Under the pieces are notes generated by a model. That model worked only from the letters and a program-made list of their open reading frames with translations, did no database searches and was not told where the DNA came from. Positions 54,695 through 64,000 of a DNA stretch of 64,000 bases are shown piece by piece. Positions within the stretch are counted from its first letter, which is position 1, and every line of letters starts with the position of its first letter. The translations under genes were made by a program, and so were the position numbers. This DNA comes from Candidatus Sulfotelmatobacter sp. (GTDB lineage Bacteria > Acidobacteriota > Terriglobia > Terriglobales > Acidobacteriaceae). The DNA is taken from positions 620,001-684,000 of the forward strand of contig DASYBM010000016.1 of the NCBI GenBank assembly GCA_036500765.1, written 5' to 3'.

Positions 54695-54703
54695 GAGGAA
54701 CTT

Positions 54704-54793
54704 GTGGACATACAGTCTCTCATTATGTTGATTGTTAGCGCGGTTGTGACCGTGTATCTCTTCTATGCGCTCCTGCGTCCGGAGAAATTCTGA
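54704..54793 (+). CDS. kdpF: KdpF, small subunit of the K+-transporting ATPase
   Basis: 29 aa, GTG start at 54704 with AGGAGG upstream. One membrane helix with the KdpF ending (VYLFYALLRPEKF). KdpF stabilises the KdpFABC complex. The stop codon is one base before the kdpA start. Confidence 0.85.
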   Translation: MDIQSLIMLIVSAVVTVYLFYALLRPEKF

Positions 54794-54794
54794 A

Positions 54795-56597
54795 ATGACG
54801 ATCAATGGCTGGCTGCAGGTTTTCGTATTTCTGGGCCTGATCTTCGCTGTGACTAAGCCGCTGGGCGTTTTTATGACCCACGTGTTTGCCCGCGAGCGCA
54901 CGTTCCTTGACCCGGTGCTGCGACCGATCGAGCGCTTGCTCCACCGCGTCACATGCGTTGACGAAAATCATGAGATGCGCTGGGCCGAGTACGCTACGGC
55001 GATGCTGCTATTCAGCGCGGTGTCGATGCTGGCCCTCTATTTGATCCAGCGAATTCAGGGTATGCTGCCCTTCAATCCACAGCACTTCGGAGCGGTCACG
55101 CCCGAGCACGTTGCTTTCAACACAGCCGCGTCGTTCACCACCAACACCAACTGGCAGGCTTATTCGGGCGAGACGACGATGAGCTACCTCACGCAGATGG
55201 CGGGGCTCGCATTTCACAACTTCGCGTCCGCGGCCACAGGCATCGTGCTGGCGATTGCCTTCATTCGCGGCATTGCCCGCCGCCAGATGAATACGCTGGG
55301 AAACTTCTGGGTCGATTTCGTGCGCTGTTGTTTATGGGTTCTTCTGCCATTTTGCGTGGTGGGATCTCTGTTCATGGTTTCGCAGGGAGTGGTGCAGAAC
55401 CTGAAGCCCTACGACACGGTAAAGCTGCTCGAACCGCAACAAGTGCAGCGCGTGGGGGCTGACGGCAAAGCCGTGGTTGGCGCCAACGGCAAGCCCATCA
55501 TGGACACAGTGACGACGCAGACGATCGCGCAGGGTCCGGTCGCATCGCAGGAGATTATTAAGGAATGGGGCACGAACGGCGGTGGCTTCTTCAACGCGAA
55601 TAGCGCCCATCCATTCGAAAATCCAACACCCATTACTAATCTTTTTGAAATGTTTTGCATCTTCGCTATCGGCGCGGGTCTCACCTACACGCTCGGCCGG
55701 ATGACCGGCTCTCCGGCTCACGGATGGGCGGTCTGGTCGGCGATGGCGATCCTGTTTCTGGCAGGCGTGACTGTCGCCTATTGGGCAGAGGCGCAAGGAA
55801 ATCCGCTGTACCCGACGACCGTCGCACAGCAGGCCACGAGCCTGCAACCGGGCGGCAACATGGAAGGCAAGGAAGTTCGCTTCGGCATTGCCAACTCGGC
55901 GCTATTCGCCATCGTGACCACGGATGCAAGTTGCGGCGCGATCAACGGCTGGCATGATTCATTCACACCGCTGGGCGGCATGGTTCCGCTGGTCAACATC
56001 ATGCTGAGCGAAGTGATCTTCGGTGGAGTGGGATCGGGAATGTATGGAATTCTCATTTACGTCGTGTTGGCCGTATTTATCGCTGGACTTATGGTCGGGC
56101 GCACGCCGGAGTATTTGGGGAAGAAAATCGAGGCCTACGACATAAAGATGGCGATGCTGGTCTCGCTGGTTTTTCCGTTGATCATTCTTACGCTCACCGG
56201 AATCTCGACCGCGAGGGGCTTCGGAACGTCAAGCATCACCAATCCCGGCCCCCACGGCCTCAGTCAGATCCTTTACGCGTTTACATCGTCCGCGGGAAAC
56301 AACGGTTCTGCATTCGGCGGACTCACTGCCAATACACTCTGGTACGACACCGCCACGGGGATCACAACACTGGTGGGCCGCTTTTTCATGATTATTCCGA
56401 TGCTGGCGATTGCCGGAAACCTGGCTCAGAAGAAATATGTGCCGCCATCACTCGGAACGTTTCCGGTCACCACGCCGATGTTCACGCTGCTGTTGATCAG
56501 CGTCATCCTAATTTTGGGGGCCCTCACGTTCTTCCCGGCCTTGAGTCTCGGGCCGATTCTGGAACACCTTCTCATGAACGCCGGAAAGAGTTTCTAG
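54795..56597 (+). CDS. kdpA: Potassium-transporting ATPase subunit KdpA
   Basis: 600 aa channel-like subunit that binds and conducts K+ in the high-affinity KdpFABC pump. ATG at 54795 one base after the kdpF stop. About ten membrane helices. Selectivity-filter-like loops include FTTNTNWQAYSGE, WGTNGGGFFNANSAHPFENP, TTDASCGAINGWHD and SAGNNGSAFGG. Length is slightly above the usual ~560. Operon order FABC; the next gene starts after 6 bp. Confidence 0.97.
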   Translation: MTINGWLQVFVFLGLIFAVTKPLGVFMTHVFARERTFLDPVLRPIERLLHRVTCVDENHEMRWAEYATAMLLFSAVSMLALYLIQRIQGMLPFNPQHFGAVTPEHVAFNTAASFTTNTNWQAYSGETTMSYLTQMAGLAFHNFASAATGIVLAIAFIRGIARRQMNTLGNFWVDFVRCCLWVLLPFCVVGSLFMVSQGVVQNLKPYDTVKLLEPQQVQRVGADGKAVVGANGKPIMDTVTTQTIAQGPVASQEIIKEWGTNGGGFFNANSAHPFENPTPITNLFEMFCIFAIGAGLTYTLGRMTGSPAHGWAVWSAMAILFLAGVTVAYWAEAQGNPLYPTTVAQQATSLQPGGNMEGKEVRFGIANSALFAIVTTDASCGAINGWHDSFTPLGGMVPLVNIMLSEVIFGGVGSGMYGILIYVVLAVFIAGLMVGRTPEYLGKKIEAYDIKMAMLVSLVFPLIILTLTGISTARGFGTSSITNPGPHGLSQILYAFTSSAGNNGSAFGGLTANTLWYDTATGITTLVGRFFMIIPMLAIAGNLAQKKYVPPSLGTFPVTTPMFTLLLISVILILGALTFFPALSLGPILEHLLMNAGKSF

Positions 56598-56603
56598 GAA
56601 ACT

Positions 56604-58631
56604 ATGGCAAGCCATCGCAAATCGATGTGGAATTTGAATCTCGTCGGCAACGCCGCCTGGAGTTCATTGCTCAAGCTCAACCCTCGAAACATGATGGGGA
56701 ATCCTGTGATGTTCGTGGTGGAAATCGGGAGTGTGATCACGACCGTGCTTTTGGTCCTCCATCCCCATGAGGCGTTTCGCTTCAACCTACAGATCACGTT
56801 GTGGCTCTGGTTTACCGTGCTATTTGCCAACTTTGCGGAAGCGATGGCCGAAGGCCGCGGTAAGGCTCAGGCAGAGACATTGCGGAAGGCCCGGTCGGAA
56901 ACCGCCGCGAAGCGTTTTACCTGCGATAACAAATTGGAAGAGATTGCGAGTGCCCAGCTGCGGACGGGCGATATTTGTTTGGTCTCTGCCGGGGAACTCA
57001 TTCCGGGAGATGGGGAAATTGTCGAAGGGGTAGCCTCGGTTGACGAATCTGCGATCACCGGCGAATCTGCGCCCGTGATTCGCGAAGCGGGCGGCGATCG
57101 GTCGGCCGTCACTGGCGGAACGCGCGTGCTCAGCGATCACATCAAGGTGAAGATCACGTCAAACCCCGGCGAGACTTTTCTTGACCGCATGATTGCACTG
57201 GTAGAGGGGGCTTCGCGACAGAAAACGCCCAATGAAATCGCGCTCAACATTTTGCTCGCCGGGCTGACCATCATCTTTCTACTGGCGGTGGTTACGCTGC
57301 AACCGTTTGCCATCTATTCCGGATCGCCGCAGACTGTATTCGTCCTGGTCTCGCTGTTGGTATGTCTCATCCCCACCACCATTGGGGGGTTGTTGTCGGC
57401 CATTGGCATTGCCGGCATGGACCGTCTGGTGCAGCACAATGTGCTTGCGATGTCGGGACGCGCTGTAGAAGCCGCCGGCGATGTGAATACTCTGCTGCTC
57501 GATAAAACCGGAACCATCACGTTCGGAAATCGCCAGGCCACTGAATTTCTGCCCGCACCCGGAGTGACCGAAGCCGAAATGGCTGACGCCGCGCAACTGT
57601 CGTCTCTGGCCGATGAAACTCCGGAGGGCCGTTCCATCGTTGTGCTGGCCAAAGAAAAATACAAGCTTCGGGGCCGTGACTTCGCCGATCACGAGGCGGA
57701 ATTCATTCCGTTCACGGCGCAGACTCGTATGTCCGGCGTCAATTTGGATGGCTATAAGATTCGCAAAGGCGCCTCCGAGTCGATTGCGCGCTATCTCGAG
57801 GAGAACAATGCGGCCCTGCCAGAGGACGTGCGCGCCGCCGTTGAGCGGATCGCATCTTCGGGCGGGACTCCGCTCGTAGTCTCGGAGAATCGCCGTGCGA
57901 TGGGCGTGATTCATCTGAAGGATGTGGTCAAAGGAGGAATCCGCGATCGGTTCGCCCAGTTGCGTGCGATGGGGATTCGCACGGTGATGATCACCGGCGA
58001 CAATCCGCTGACCGCTGCCGCCATTGCACGCGAAGCCGGAGTCGACGATTTTCTCGCCCAGGCCACGCCCGAGGACAAACTGAAGCTCATTCGCAGCGAG
58101 CAAGCCGGCGGCAAACTCGTCGCCATGACGGGCGACGGCACCAACGACGCGCCCGCACTGGCTCAGGCCGATGTCGGCGTTGCCATGAACACCGGCACAC
58201 AAGCCGCGAAAGAAGCCGGAAACATGGTGGATCTCGACTCCAATCCCACCAAGCTCATCGAGGTCGTCGAAATCGGCAAGCAGCTATTGATGACACGCGG
58301 TGCGCTCACCACGTTCTCCATTGCCAACGATGTCGCGAAATACTTCGCCATTATTCCGGCGATGTTCGCAGGGACCTTCCCCGTACTCAACGCGCTGAAT
58401 ATCATGCAGCTCAAGACGCCGGAGTCGGCTATCCTCTCCGCCGTCATCTTTAATGCGCTGATCATCATTGCGCTCATTCCGCTGGCTCTGCGAGGCGTGA
58501 AATATCGCGCCATGAATGCCGAGGCTCTGCTGCGACGCAACCTCCTTATATACGGCGTCGGTGGATTGATTGCGCCCTTCGTGGGCATCAAGATCATTGA
58601 CGTCATAATTACAGCCGCCGGATTGGCCTGA
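56604..58631 (+). CDS. kdpB: Potassium-transporting P-type ATPase subunit KdpB
   Basis: 675 aa, the ATP-hydrolysing subunit. The phosphorylation motif DKTGTIT is near residue 300. The actuator loop is [11 protein letters not shown], the hinge is [20 protein letters not shown], and [13 protein letters not shown] is also present. Membrane helices lie at both ends. Normal length for the family. It lies 6 bp after kdpA and 8 bp before kdpC. Confidence 0.97.
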   Translation: MASHRKSMWNLNLVGNAAWSSLLKLNPRNMMGNPVMFVVEIGSVITTVLLVLHPHEAFRFNLQITLWLWFTVLFANFAEAMAEGRGKAQAETLRKARSETAAKRFTCDNKLEEIASAQLRTGDICLVSAGELIPGDGEIVEGVASVDESAITGESAPVIREAGGDRSAVTGGTRVLSDHIKVKITSNPGETFLDRMIALVEGASRQKTPNEIALNILLAGLTIIFLLAVVTLQPFAIYSGSPQTVFVLVSLLVCLIPTTIGGLLSAIGIAGMDRLVQHNVLAMSGRAVEAAGDVNTLLLDKTGTITFGNRQATEFLPAPGVTEAEMADAAQLSSLADETPEGRSIVVLAKEKYKLRGRDFADHEAEFIPFTAQTRMSGVNLDGYKIRKGASESIARYLEENNAALPEDVRAAVERIASSGGTPLVVSENRRAMGVIHLKDVVKGGIRDRFAQLRAMGIRTVMITGDNPLTAAAIAREAGVDDFLAQATPEDKLKLIRSEQAGGKLVAMTGDGTNDAPALAQADVGVAMNTGTQAAKEAGNMVDLDSNPTKLIEVVEIGKQLLMTRGALTTFSIANDVAKYFAIIPAMFAGTFPVLNALNIMQLKTPESAILSAVIFNALIIIALIPLALRGVKYRAMNAEALLRRNLLIYGVGGLIAPFVGIKIIDVIITAAGLA

Positions 58632-58639
58632 GGACCTGA

Positions 58640-59212
58640 ATGAAGAAGAACCTGATTACTGCATTCCTAATGACCATCGCCACGACAATTCTGCTGGGAC
58701 TGGTCTATCCGCTTGTGATCACCGGCCTGGCGCAAGTGTTGTTCTACGAAAAGGCAAATGGCCAGATCCTTCGTCGCAACGGCGAAGCGATCGGCTCTCG
58801 CATCATTGGGCAGCCCTTTACTTCGCCAAAGTACTTCCACTCTCGGCCTTCAAACGCCGGCAACGGATACGATGCAGCCAATTCTGGAGGAACAAACTTC
58901 GGGCCCACCAACCAGAAACTAATCGACCGCATTCAGACAGATGCCAAGAATCTGCATAAGGAGAATCCCGCCCAGCCCATTCCAGTGGACCTGATCACTA
59001 CATCCGCATCGGGCCTCGATCCGGAGATCTCGCCCGCCGCAGCCGAGTTTCAAATTGGTCGAGTTGCTCGCGAACGCGGCGTTCCCGAATCCGCCATCCG
59101 CGATTTGGTCCAGGAGCATACTCGGCAACGCGACCTTGGCCTGCTCGGCGAAGCCCGCGTGAACGTGCTCGAACTCAATCTTGCCCTCGACGATCTTGCA
59201 GTTAAGCACTGA
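58640..59212 (+). CDS. kdpC: Potassium-transporting ATPase subunit KdpC
   Basis: 190 aa. One N-terminal membrane helix (TAFLMTIATTILLGLVYPLV) and a periplasmic domain with SPKYFHSRPSNAGNGYDAAN, SGGTNFGPTN and ASGLDPEISPAAA. KdpC links KdpA and KdpB and raises ATP affinity. Last of the core kdp genes; no kdpD/kdpE in the window after it. Confidence 0.96.
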   Translation: MKKNLITAFLMTIATTILLGLVYPLVITGLAQVLFYEKANGQILRRNGEAIGSRIIGQPFTSPKYFHSRPSNAGNGYDAANSGGTNFGPTNQKLIDRIQTDAKNLHKENPAQPIPVDLITTSASGLDPEISPAAAEFQIGRVARERGVPESAIRDLVQEHTRQRDLGLLGEARVNVLELNLALDDLAVKH

Positions 59213-59420
59213 TAGTTAAGCGCTGAAGGGGTTGAAAGATCAATTGGATTGCCAGTTATGAATCTTCAATGCTTTTATGCGATGTCTTTTCTCGACCTTT
59301 GTACCCTTCCGGATGTAATCAGAAACGGGCGAAGGCGCGTCTGTGATCTCAGGGACATCAACCGATGTTGCCGCTCTGCGGGATGCAGCAAGATTTTGAA
59401 TCAGCAGGAGATAGGGTGTC

Positions 59421-61238
59421 ATGAACATAAAAGCTAAGTTGTATGCGATCTTGACAGCCGGGGCTTTGCCTTTTGCGTTTGGGTTTGTTTTTCTTTTTGC
59501 TCCAGCGAAGCGCTGTGAAGCCCAGTCCCAGCGTGGCGACCTATCCGCAGTAGCTGCGTCTGATGGATCACAGCCCAACGCATTGGTGCACGACGGAGGA
59601 GCGCCCAATACTCCCGTAGCCCCCCGCTCGGGAACCTCCACGCCGGATCCCGAAATATCGCCCGCAGTTGCGAAAAAGTTCGCCGCGCTGGAGGCGGAAA
59701 TCGAAGAGCTCAAAGCGGAACTGAAAGGCCGCGCGGTGGTCCAACCGGCATCGCCTGTTATTGAGGAATCGACGGCAACCACCTCTCCGATTCCTTCAGC
59801 AACATTCGCTGCTCCTTCCGAATCTGCGGTCCAGCCTGCTGTGTCCGCCGCGCAGGAAGCGAAAGCTGGGTTGTCCACGCCGCCTGAAAAAGTCGAGCCC
59901 ACGGCTCCGTTTGCCTATGCCGATTGGAGTTGGTTGAATGGTAGCCCGCACACCAAAGACGCGGTCTGGGATTCCAAATTCTTCACCCCAGAGATCAGAT
60001 TTGACACAGACTACATTTACAGTTTCAACCACCCGAGGGATGATTCGTTGGGCGGATCGACCGAGATCTTCCGTTCGAATGAGATTCAGGTAGAGCAAAT
60101 CAGTTTCGGGGGAGACTTCCACTGGCAAAACGTCCGGGGCAGAGTATTGACTATGGGAGGGATGTTTGGCGTTACTACCCCGCGCAACGATCCCAGTGTA
60201 GGCCGCGGTCAGTGGGATTTGCGGGGCGCCTACAAATATTTTGCAGAAGCCTATGGTGGATACCACTTCAATGTGAACCATGGGCTCAACGTTGACGCGG
60301 GGATATTTGTTTCTTACATCGGCCTGTTCAGCTACTACAACTTCGACAACTGGGCCTACCAGCCTTCGTTTGTCTCGTCGAATACCCCCTGGTTTTTCAA
60401 CGGCCTTCGCATCCAGTGGTTTCCTACCGACAAATTGAAGATCGAGCCCTGGATCATCAATGGGTGGCAATCTTACGGCAGAATCGGCAATCGACCCGGT
60501 TTAGGCGGACAGATACTCTACCGCCCGAAGCAGTGGATCTCAATGGTGTTCAACAACTACGGGATGGGTGAAGACACGTTGAATGCAAGCGATCCCGGTG
60601 GTGGCCGCTCGCGCATCCACACCGACGATAGCATCGAGGTCAAGTACTACGACCACCCAGAAAGGTTCGTCGACAAGATGGCCTTTTCTCTGACCGGCGA
60701 TCTGGGATGCGAATATGGCGGAGGCGTAAGCTGCCACAAAAATGAACCGATTGTCGGCGTAAAGGGCGGTCCGAAGCAGAGTTTCGCGGGATGGATGGCC
60801 TATAACCGCTGGTGGTTCAAGCACGACTTGTATGCCATTACACTGGGCGGAGGGGTGCTGGACAATCCGGGACGCTACCTTACCCTGCTTCCGCCAATCA
60901 ACGGAGCAGATGCCGTTTCCGGATCTCCTTATTTCCCAAGTGCTCCGGGATTGCCGTTCAAAGCCTGGGATACGTCCGCCAGTTTCTACTACATGCCCAA
61001 GCAGTACATTTCGTTCCTGTGGGAGTTCGGCTACCGCCACGCGAATCAACCCTATTGGTCAGGACCTGGCGGGATCACTCCTCCCGGCGGCAATAATGGT
61101 TCTCCTGGCGAATTCGTCTGCATGGACAACACGCCGTCTACGACCGCAGCGGGTTGCGGCAATAACGGCGGTCTGTGGACTCCTAACCTGGTCAGGGACG
61201 AGCCCAGTTTCAGAACGGCTATCATGGTGAAGTTCTAG
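59421..61238 (+). CDS. Outer-membrane beta-barrel porin (bbp2/OmpL-like)
   Basis: 605 aa. Signal peptide, then a Ser/Pro-rich segment with a short coiled coil (KKFAALEAEIEELKAELKG, residues ~90-108) and about 400 residues of alternating aromatic strands (VDAGIFVSYIGLFSYYNFDN, FLWEFGYRHANQPYW) ending in phenylalanine (AIMVKF), the outer-membrane insertion signal. The coiled coil could tether it to peptidoglycan or form a trimer. Located 208 bp after kdpC in the same direction, so it may supply K+ or another ion to the Kdp pump. Confidence 0.82.
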   Translation: MNIKAKLYAILTAGALPFAFGFVFLFAPAKRCEAQSQRGDLSAVAASDGSQPNALVHDGGAPNTPVAPRSGTSTPDPEISPAVAKKFAALEAEIEELKAELKGRAVVQPASPVIEESTATTSPIPSATFAAPSESAVQPAVSAAQEAKAGLSTPPEKVEPTAPFAYADWSWLNGSPHTKDAVWDSKFFTPEIRFDTDYIYSFNHPRDDSLGGSTEIFRSNEIQVEQISFGGDFHWQNVRGRVLTMGGMFGVTTPRNDPSVGRGQWDLRGAYKYFAEAYGGYHFNVNHGLNVDAGIFVSYIGLFSYYNFDNWAYQPSFVSSNTPWFFNGLRIQWFPTDKLKIEPWIINGWQSYGRIGNRPGLGGQILYRPKQWISMVFNNYGMGEDTLNASDPGGGRSRIHTDDSIEVKYYDHPERFVDKMAFSLTGDLGCEYGGGVSCHKNEPIVGVKGGPKQSFAGWMAYNRWWFKHDLYAITLGGGVLDNPGRYLTLLPPINGADAVSGSPYFPSAPGLPFKAWDTSASFYYMPKQYISFLWEFGYRHANQPYWSGPGGITPPGGNNGSPGEFVCMDNTPSTTAAGCGNNGGLWTPNLVRDEPSFRTAIMVKF

Positions 61239-61508
61239 AGCGCAATCGAAGCCCTCGTTGTCGGAAAAGAGGTGACAAACAGACAAAGTTTTACAGTGGC
61301 CGCGAGACGATCACGCTATCATCCATCGTAGGGAGCCCATTGTAGCGGAGCGAAAACTCCTTGTAATTTCACTGATGGCGTGCGCACCTTCACCACGGGG
61401 TGCGTGAGAAGAGGTGCCGAAGCAGTGTTCAGACAGAGTTTGGTCGTGGTTCTTCCGTCGCGTTGCCGCCATGGTTCAAGATGCCCAAGCGATTCGTCGA
61501 TTTCCGCA

Positions 61509-64000
61509 GTGCGAAGACTAGTTTTGCGGTTTCTGATTTTGGGATTGATTTTGTTTGTTCTTAGTCGCGGTTCCGGGCAGGCTCAGACAACTGACATTTC
61601 GCCAGCCCACACTCCTTCAACGCAGATTCCTTCAACACAAGTTCCGCCAGCTCAAGTTCCTGCAGCCCCGGTTCCGTCAGCACAGCCTCCTGCAAGCCAG
61701 GCGCAAGGCGGAATCATCCACGGCGTAGTAAAGTCCGGCAACATGCCGATTCCGGGCGCCGCGGTATCTATTTCTCCTGCATCCTCGAACGAGAACATTT
61801 CCACCTGGACCGACGTGGACGGAAGCTTCTCCGCGCAGGTGCCGGCTTATGGCTCTTACACCGTGGGCATACAAATGACGGCGTTTGCCAATACCACGCA
61901 GCAAGTCGTGATCGACGCGTCGCACCAAAATGTGCTGTCGAATTTCGAATTGACACTTTTGTCTCGGACGAAATCCGCCCCGCATGAGTGGCGGAGGGCC
62001 GGGGCTCCAGGCACGGCTCAACGTGGGTTTCAGAATCTTTCTGTGCAGCAGGCTGCGGGTGGTCAGGATGCGGGTGGCAATTCGATCACCGATGTCGTGC
62101 CATCAGGAATGCCTTTGCCAGGCATCGATCCGAACAGCGCTACCGAGTCTATCGCCGTCTCGGGCAACTCATCCAATCCGCTCAACGCGATGAGTGGAGA
62201 TGAGATCGAACAACGGATCAACGATGCTCGTGCCCAGGGGGGTGGTTTTGGATTCGGCGGCGGGCCCGGAAGTTTCGGCGGGCCCGGCGGCGGAGGTGGG
62301 GGACGCGGCTTCGGTGGGAGCTCAGCAATCGTTGGGCGCCGAGGCTTCGACATCAATCATCCCCACGGATCGATCTACTATGGCGTCGGCGATTCGGCGC
62401 TCAATGCCGCGCCCTATGCCCTGGCCGGAGAACCGGCGACCAATCCAGCTTACGTGCAGAACAGCTTCGGAGCTTCGGTGGGCGGACCGCTGAACATACC
62501 CAAGATCTATCACGGTGGCGCGAAGACGTTCTACTTCGTTAACTACAACGGTAAGCGCGGAGAGAATCCTTTCGATCAGTTTTCCACGGTTCCTACGTTG
62601 CTCGAACGGCAGGGCAATTTTTCCCGAACGACGTATACGACGGGGCCGCAAGCAGGGCAACCGGTCCAGATTATCGATCCCGCGACGAACACGCCTTTCC
62701 CGAACAATACGCTTCCTCAAATTAATCCCGTGGCAGGCGCTCTGCTGCCCTACATCCCGCAACCGAATCTTCCCGGGGATTTTCAGAATTTTCACTTTGT
62801 GACTTCCGCGACGAATGACAGCGACGACTTGAACGTGCGTGTGAACCATACGTTCGGAGCCGCGACCCCACGCGGACGGCGCGGAGGGCGCAACGCTCCG
62901 CGCAATAATTTGACGCTCGGCCTTCACTATCACGGATCGAGCGCGAGCATTACCAACCCGTTTCCGAGTGTGGGCGGAAGTACGAACGTCCGGAGTTTTG
63001 ATGTGCCAGTGGGATATGTGCGAAGTATCGGCAAGCTGACCAACAGCGTAAGGGTCGATTTCAATCGCAGCCGGACGCGGACGCAGAATCTCTACGCGTT
63101 TAACGACAACATTGCCGCTGCGGTAGGAATCGATGGAGTTTCAACGAATCCGTTCGATTGGGGATTGCCCACTCTATCTTTCACTAATTTCGGCAGCCTG
63201 CAAGACGTCAATCCGCAACTGCTGCGGAACCAGACGTACATTTTTTCCGACAGTGTGGTGTGGAATCATGGCAAGCACACGTGGCGTTGGGGAGGCGACT
63301 TCCGGCGCGTCCAACTCAACACCGAAACCAGCAGCAATGCGCGCGGGTCGTTCATCTTTACAGGCCTCAATACTGGATACGATTTTGCCGATTTTCTTTA
63401 TGACGGGTTCTTGAATGGCCAGCCTGCTCTTGGATTGCCGCAGCAGACTTCTGTGCAGTTTGGCAAAGACAACTATCACTTTCACGGCAACTATTGGGAT
63501 TTATATGCGCAGGATGAATGGAAAGTGCGCGGGAATCTGACGTTGAATCTGGGGGTCCGTTACGAGTACGTTTCGCCGCTAACCGAAGAGAACAACCTGA
63601 TTGCGAATCTCGATCTTTCGCCCGCAGTGTTGAACCCGGCGCTGGGCACGCCGGTGGTCGCTGTGGTCGTGCCCGGGCAACCTGGACCTTACAGTGGCAA
63701 CTTGCCCGGCAGTCTGGTGCGGCCGGATCGCAATAATGTCGCGCCGCGTGTGGGTTTCGCCTGGAAGCCGTTTTCTAAGATGGTCGTGCGCGGTGGATAC
63801 GGAATCAACTACAACACTGGGGCTTACCAGGGAATCGCGCAGCAGTTGGCTTTTCAGCCGCCGTTCTCGACGGCGGAGACTAACATCCAGACCACCGCCG
63901 GAGAGCTTACATTGCAGAACGGTTTTCCGCCGCCTTCGGCCAATGGCATCACCAATAATTATGCGGTGAATCCAAATTACCGGCTCGGCTACGTGCAGAT
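61509..64000 (+). CDS. TonB-dependent receptor (Oar-like) with carboxypeptidase-regulatory domain, 5' part
   Basis: Open from upstream to the window end. The GTG at 61509 begins a signal peptide (VRRLVLRFLILGLILFVLSR); in-frame GTGs at 61404 and 61425 are alternatives. A Pro/Ala/Gln linker follows, then a CarboxypepD_reg domain (GIIHGVVKSGNMPIPGAAVS, WTDVDGSFSAQVPAYGSYTV). A plug-like part contains NPLNAMSGDEIEQRIND, a glycine-rich loop (FGFGGGPGSFGGPG), and the first barrel strands (FGASVGGPLNIPKIYHGG, YFVNYNGKRGENPF, DEWKVRGNLTLNLGVRYEY). Typical of the many Oar/SusC-like receptors of Acidobacteriota, used for uptake of large substrates. Substrate unknown. Confidence 0.9.
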   Translation, partial: MRRLVLRFLILGLILFVLSRGSGQAQTTDISPAHTPSTQIPSTQVPPAQVPAAPVPSAQPPASQAQGGIIHGVVKSGNMPIPGAAVSISPASSNENISTWTDVDGSFSAQVPAYGSYTVGIQMTAFANTTQQVVIDASHQNVLSNFELTLLSRTKSAPHEWRRAGAPGTAQRGFQNLSVQQAAGGQDAGGNSITDVVPSGMPLPGIDPNSATESIAVSGNSSNPLNAMSGDEIEQRINDARAQGGGFGFGGGPGSFGGPGGGGGGRGFGGSSAIVGRRGFDINHPHGSIYYGVGDSALNAAPYALAGEPATNPAYVQNSFGASVGGPLNIPKIYHGGAKTFYFVNYNGKRGENPFDQFSTVPTLLERQGNFSRTTYTTGPQAGQPVQIIDPATNTPFPNNTLPQINPVAGALLPYIPQPNLPGDFQNFHFVTSATNDSDDLNVRVNHTFGAATPRGRRGGRNAPRNNLTLGLHYHGSSASITNPFPSVGGSTNVRSFDVPVGYVRSIGKLTNSVRVDFNRSRTRTQNLYAFNDNIAAAVGIDGVSTNPFDWGLPTLSFTNFGSLQDVNPQLLRNQTYIFSDSVVWNHGKHTWRWGGDFRRVQLNTETSSNARGSFIFTGLNTGYDFADFLYDGFLNGQPALGLPQQTSVQFGKDNYHFHGNYWDLYAQDEWKVRGNLTLNLGVRYEYVSPLTEENNLIANLDLSPAVLNPALGTPVVAVVVPGQPGPYSGNLPGSLVRPDRNNVAPRVGFAWKPFSKMVVRGGYGINYNTGAYQGIAQQLAFQPPFSTAETNIQTTAGELTLQNGFPPPSANGITNNYAVNPNYRLGYVQ

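Overview
The window looks like a chromosomal segment from a soil bacterium of the phylum Acidobacteriota (class Terriglobia, Koribacter-like). This placement rests on characteristic families: two secreted GloVer-repeat (TIGR03803) proteins, a TIGR03118 protein, a DUF5818-like secreted protein, an Oar-like TonB-dependent receptor with an N-terminal carboxypeptidase-regulatory domain, and several acidobacterial-style intergenic hairpin repeats. It is inferred by eye; no database search was run. LAYOUT. (1) 1-16.3 kb is conserved chromosome: the 3' end of pnp with its terminator, two secreted proteins, recO, a diheme cytochrome c, glyQ-glyS, ppdK, a conserved hypothetical, and a two-gene kaiC/histidine-kinase signalling unit. 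(2) A tRNA-Glu(TTC) gene at 16545-16622 is the anchor of two genomic islands in tandem. A 45-bp piece of the tRNA (anticodon loop to 3' end) recurs at 32924-32968 exactly and at 41138-41182 with one mismatch. (3) Island A (16.6-32.97 kb) carries a frameshifted tyrosine integrase whose stop codon lies inside the tRNA gene, an excisionase-like protein, a large frameshifted DUF4011-type helicase-nuclease of the defence type, an MNT-HEPN toxin-antitoxin-like pair behind a double palindromic operator, a 1980-aa thioester alpha-2-macroglobulin with three 90-residue GspG-like inserts, a metallophosphoesterase, and a tightly overlapping three-gene set resembling TraK-TraL-TraM of IncP-type transfer systems but without a relaxase. 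(4) Island B (32.97-41.18 kb) keeps only the last ~40 codons of an integrase. It carries metabolic cargo (MBL hydrolase, enoyl-CoA hydratase, two alpha/beta hydrolases, an SDR with a divergent TetR regulator, an AraC regulator, a Tat-exported protein) and gene fragments. (5) 41.2-54.3 kb is accessory chromosome: a cupredoxin / Tat-metallophosphoesterase / DUF2231 membrane operon, a 985-aa multi-PAS sigma-54 activator, a STAS-like protein, TIGR03118 and GloVer secreted proteins, then a zone with three decayed genes (GMC oxidoreductase, SDR, aldo/keto reductase) among an ECF sigma factor, a secreted hydrolase and an intact aldo/keto reductase. (6) 54.6-64 kb holds a complete kdpFABC potassium pump operon with an extra 28-aa membrane peptide in front, an outer-membrane beta-barrel porin, and the 5' part of a TonB-dependent receptor that runs off the window. 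HOW THE PARTS WORK TOGETHER. The core genes are housekeeping (RNA turnover, repair, glycyl-tRNA charging, PEP/pyruvate conversion). Island A looks like a mobilisable defence island whose integration and nuclease genes are now frameshifted, unless these are sequencing errors. Island B looks like a detoxification/catabolic insertion that lost its own integrase. The best candidates for something undescribed are the alpha-2-macroglobulin/GspG fusion, the relaxase-free TraKLM-like set, and the helicase-nuclease plus MNT-HEPN neighbourhood.
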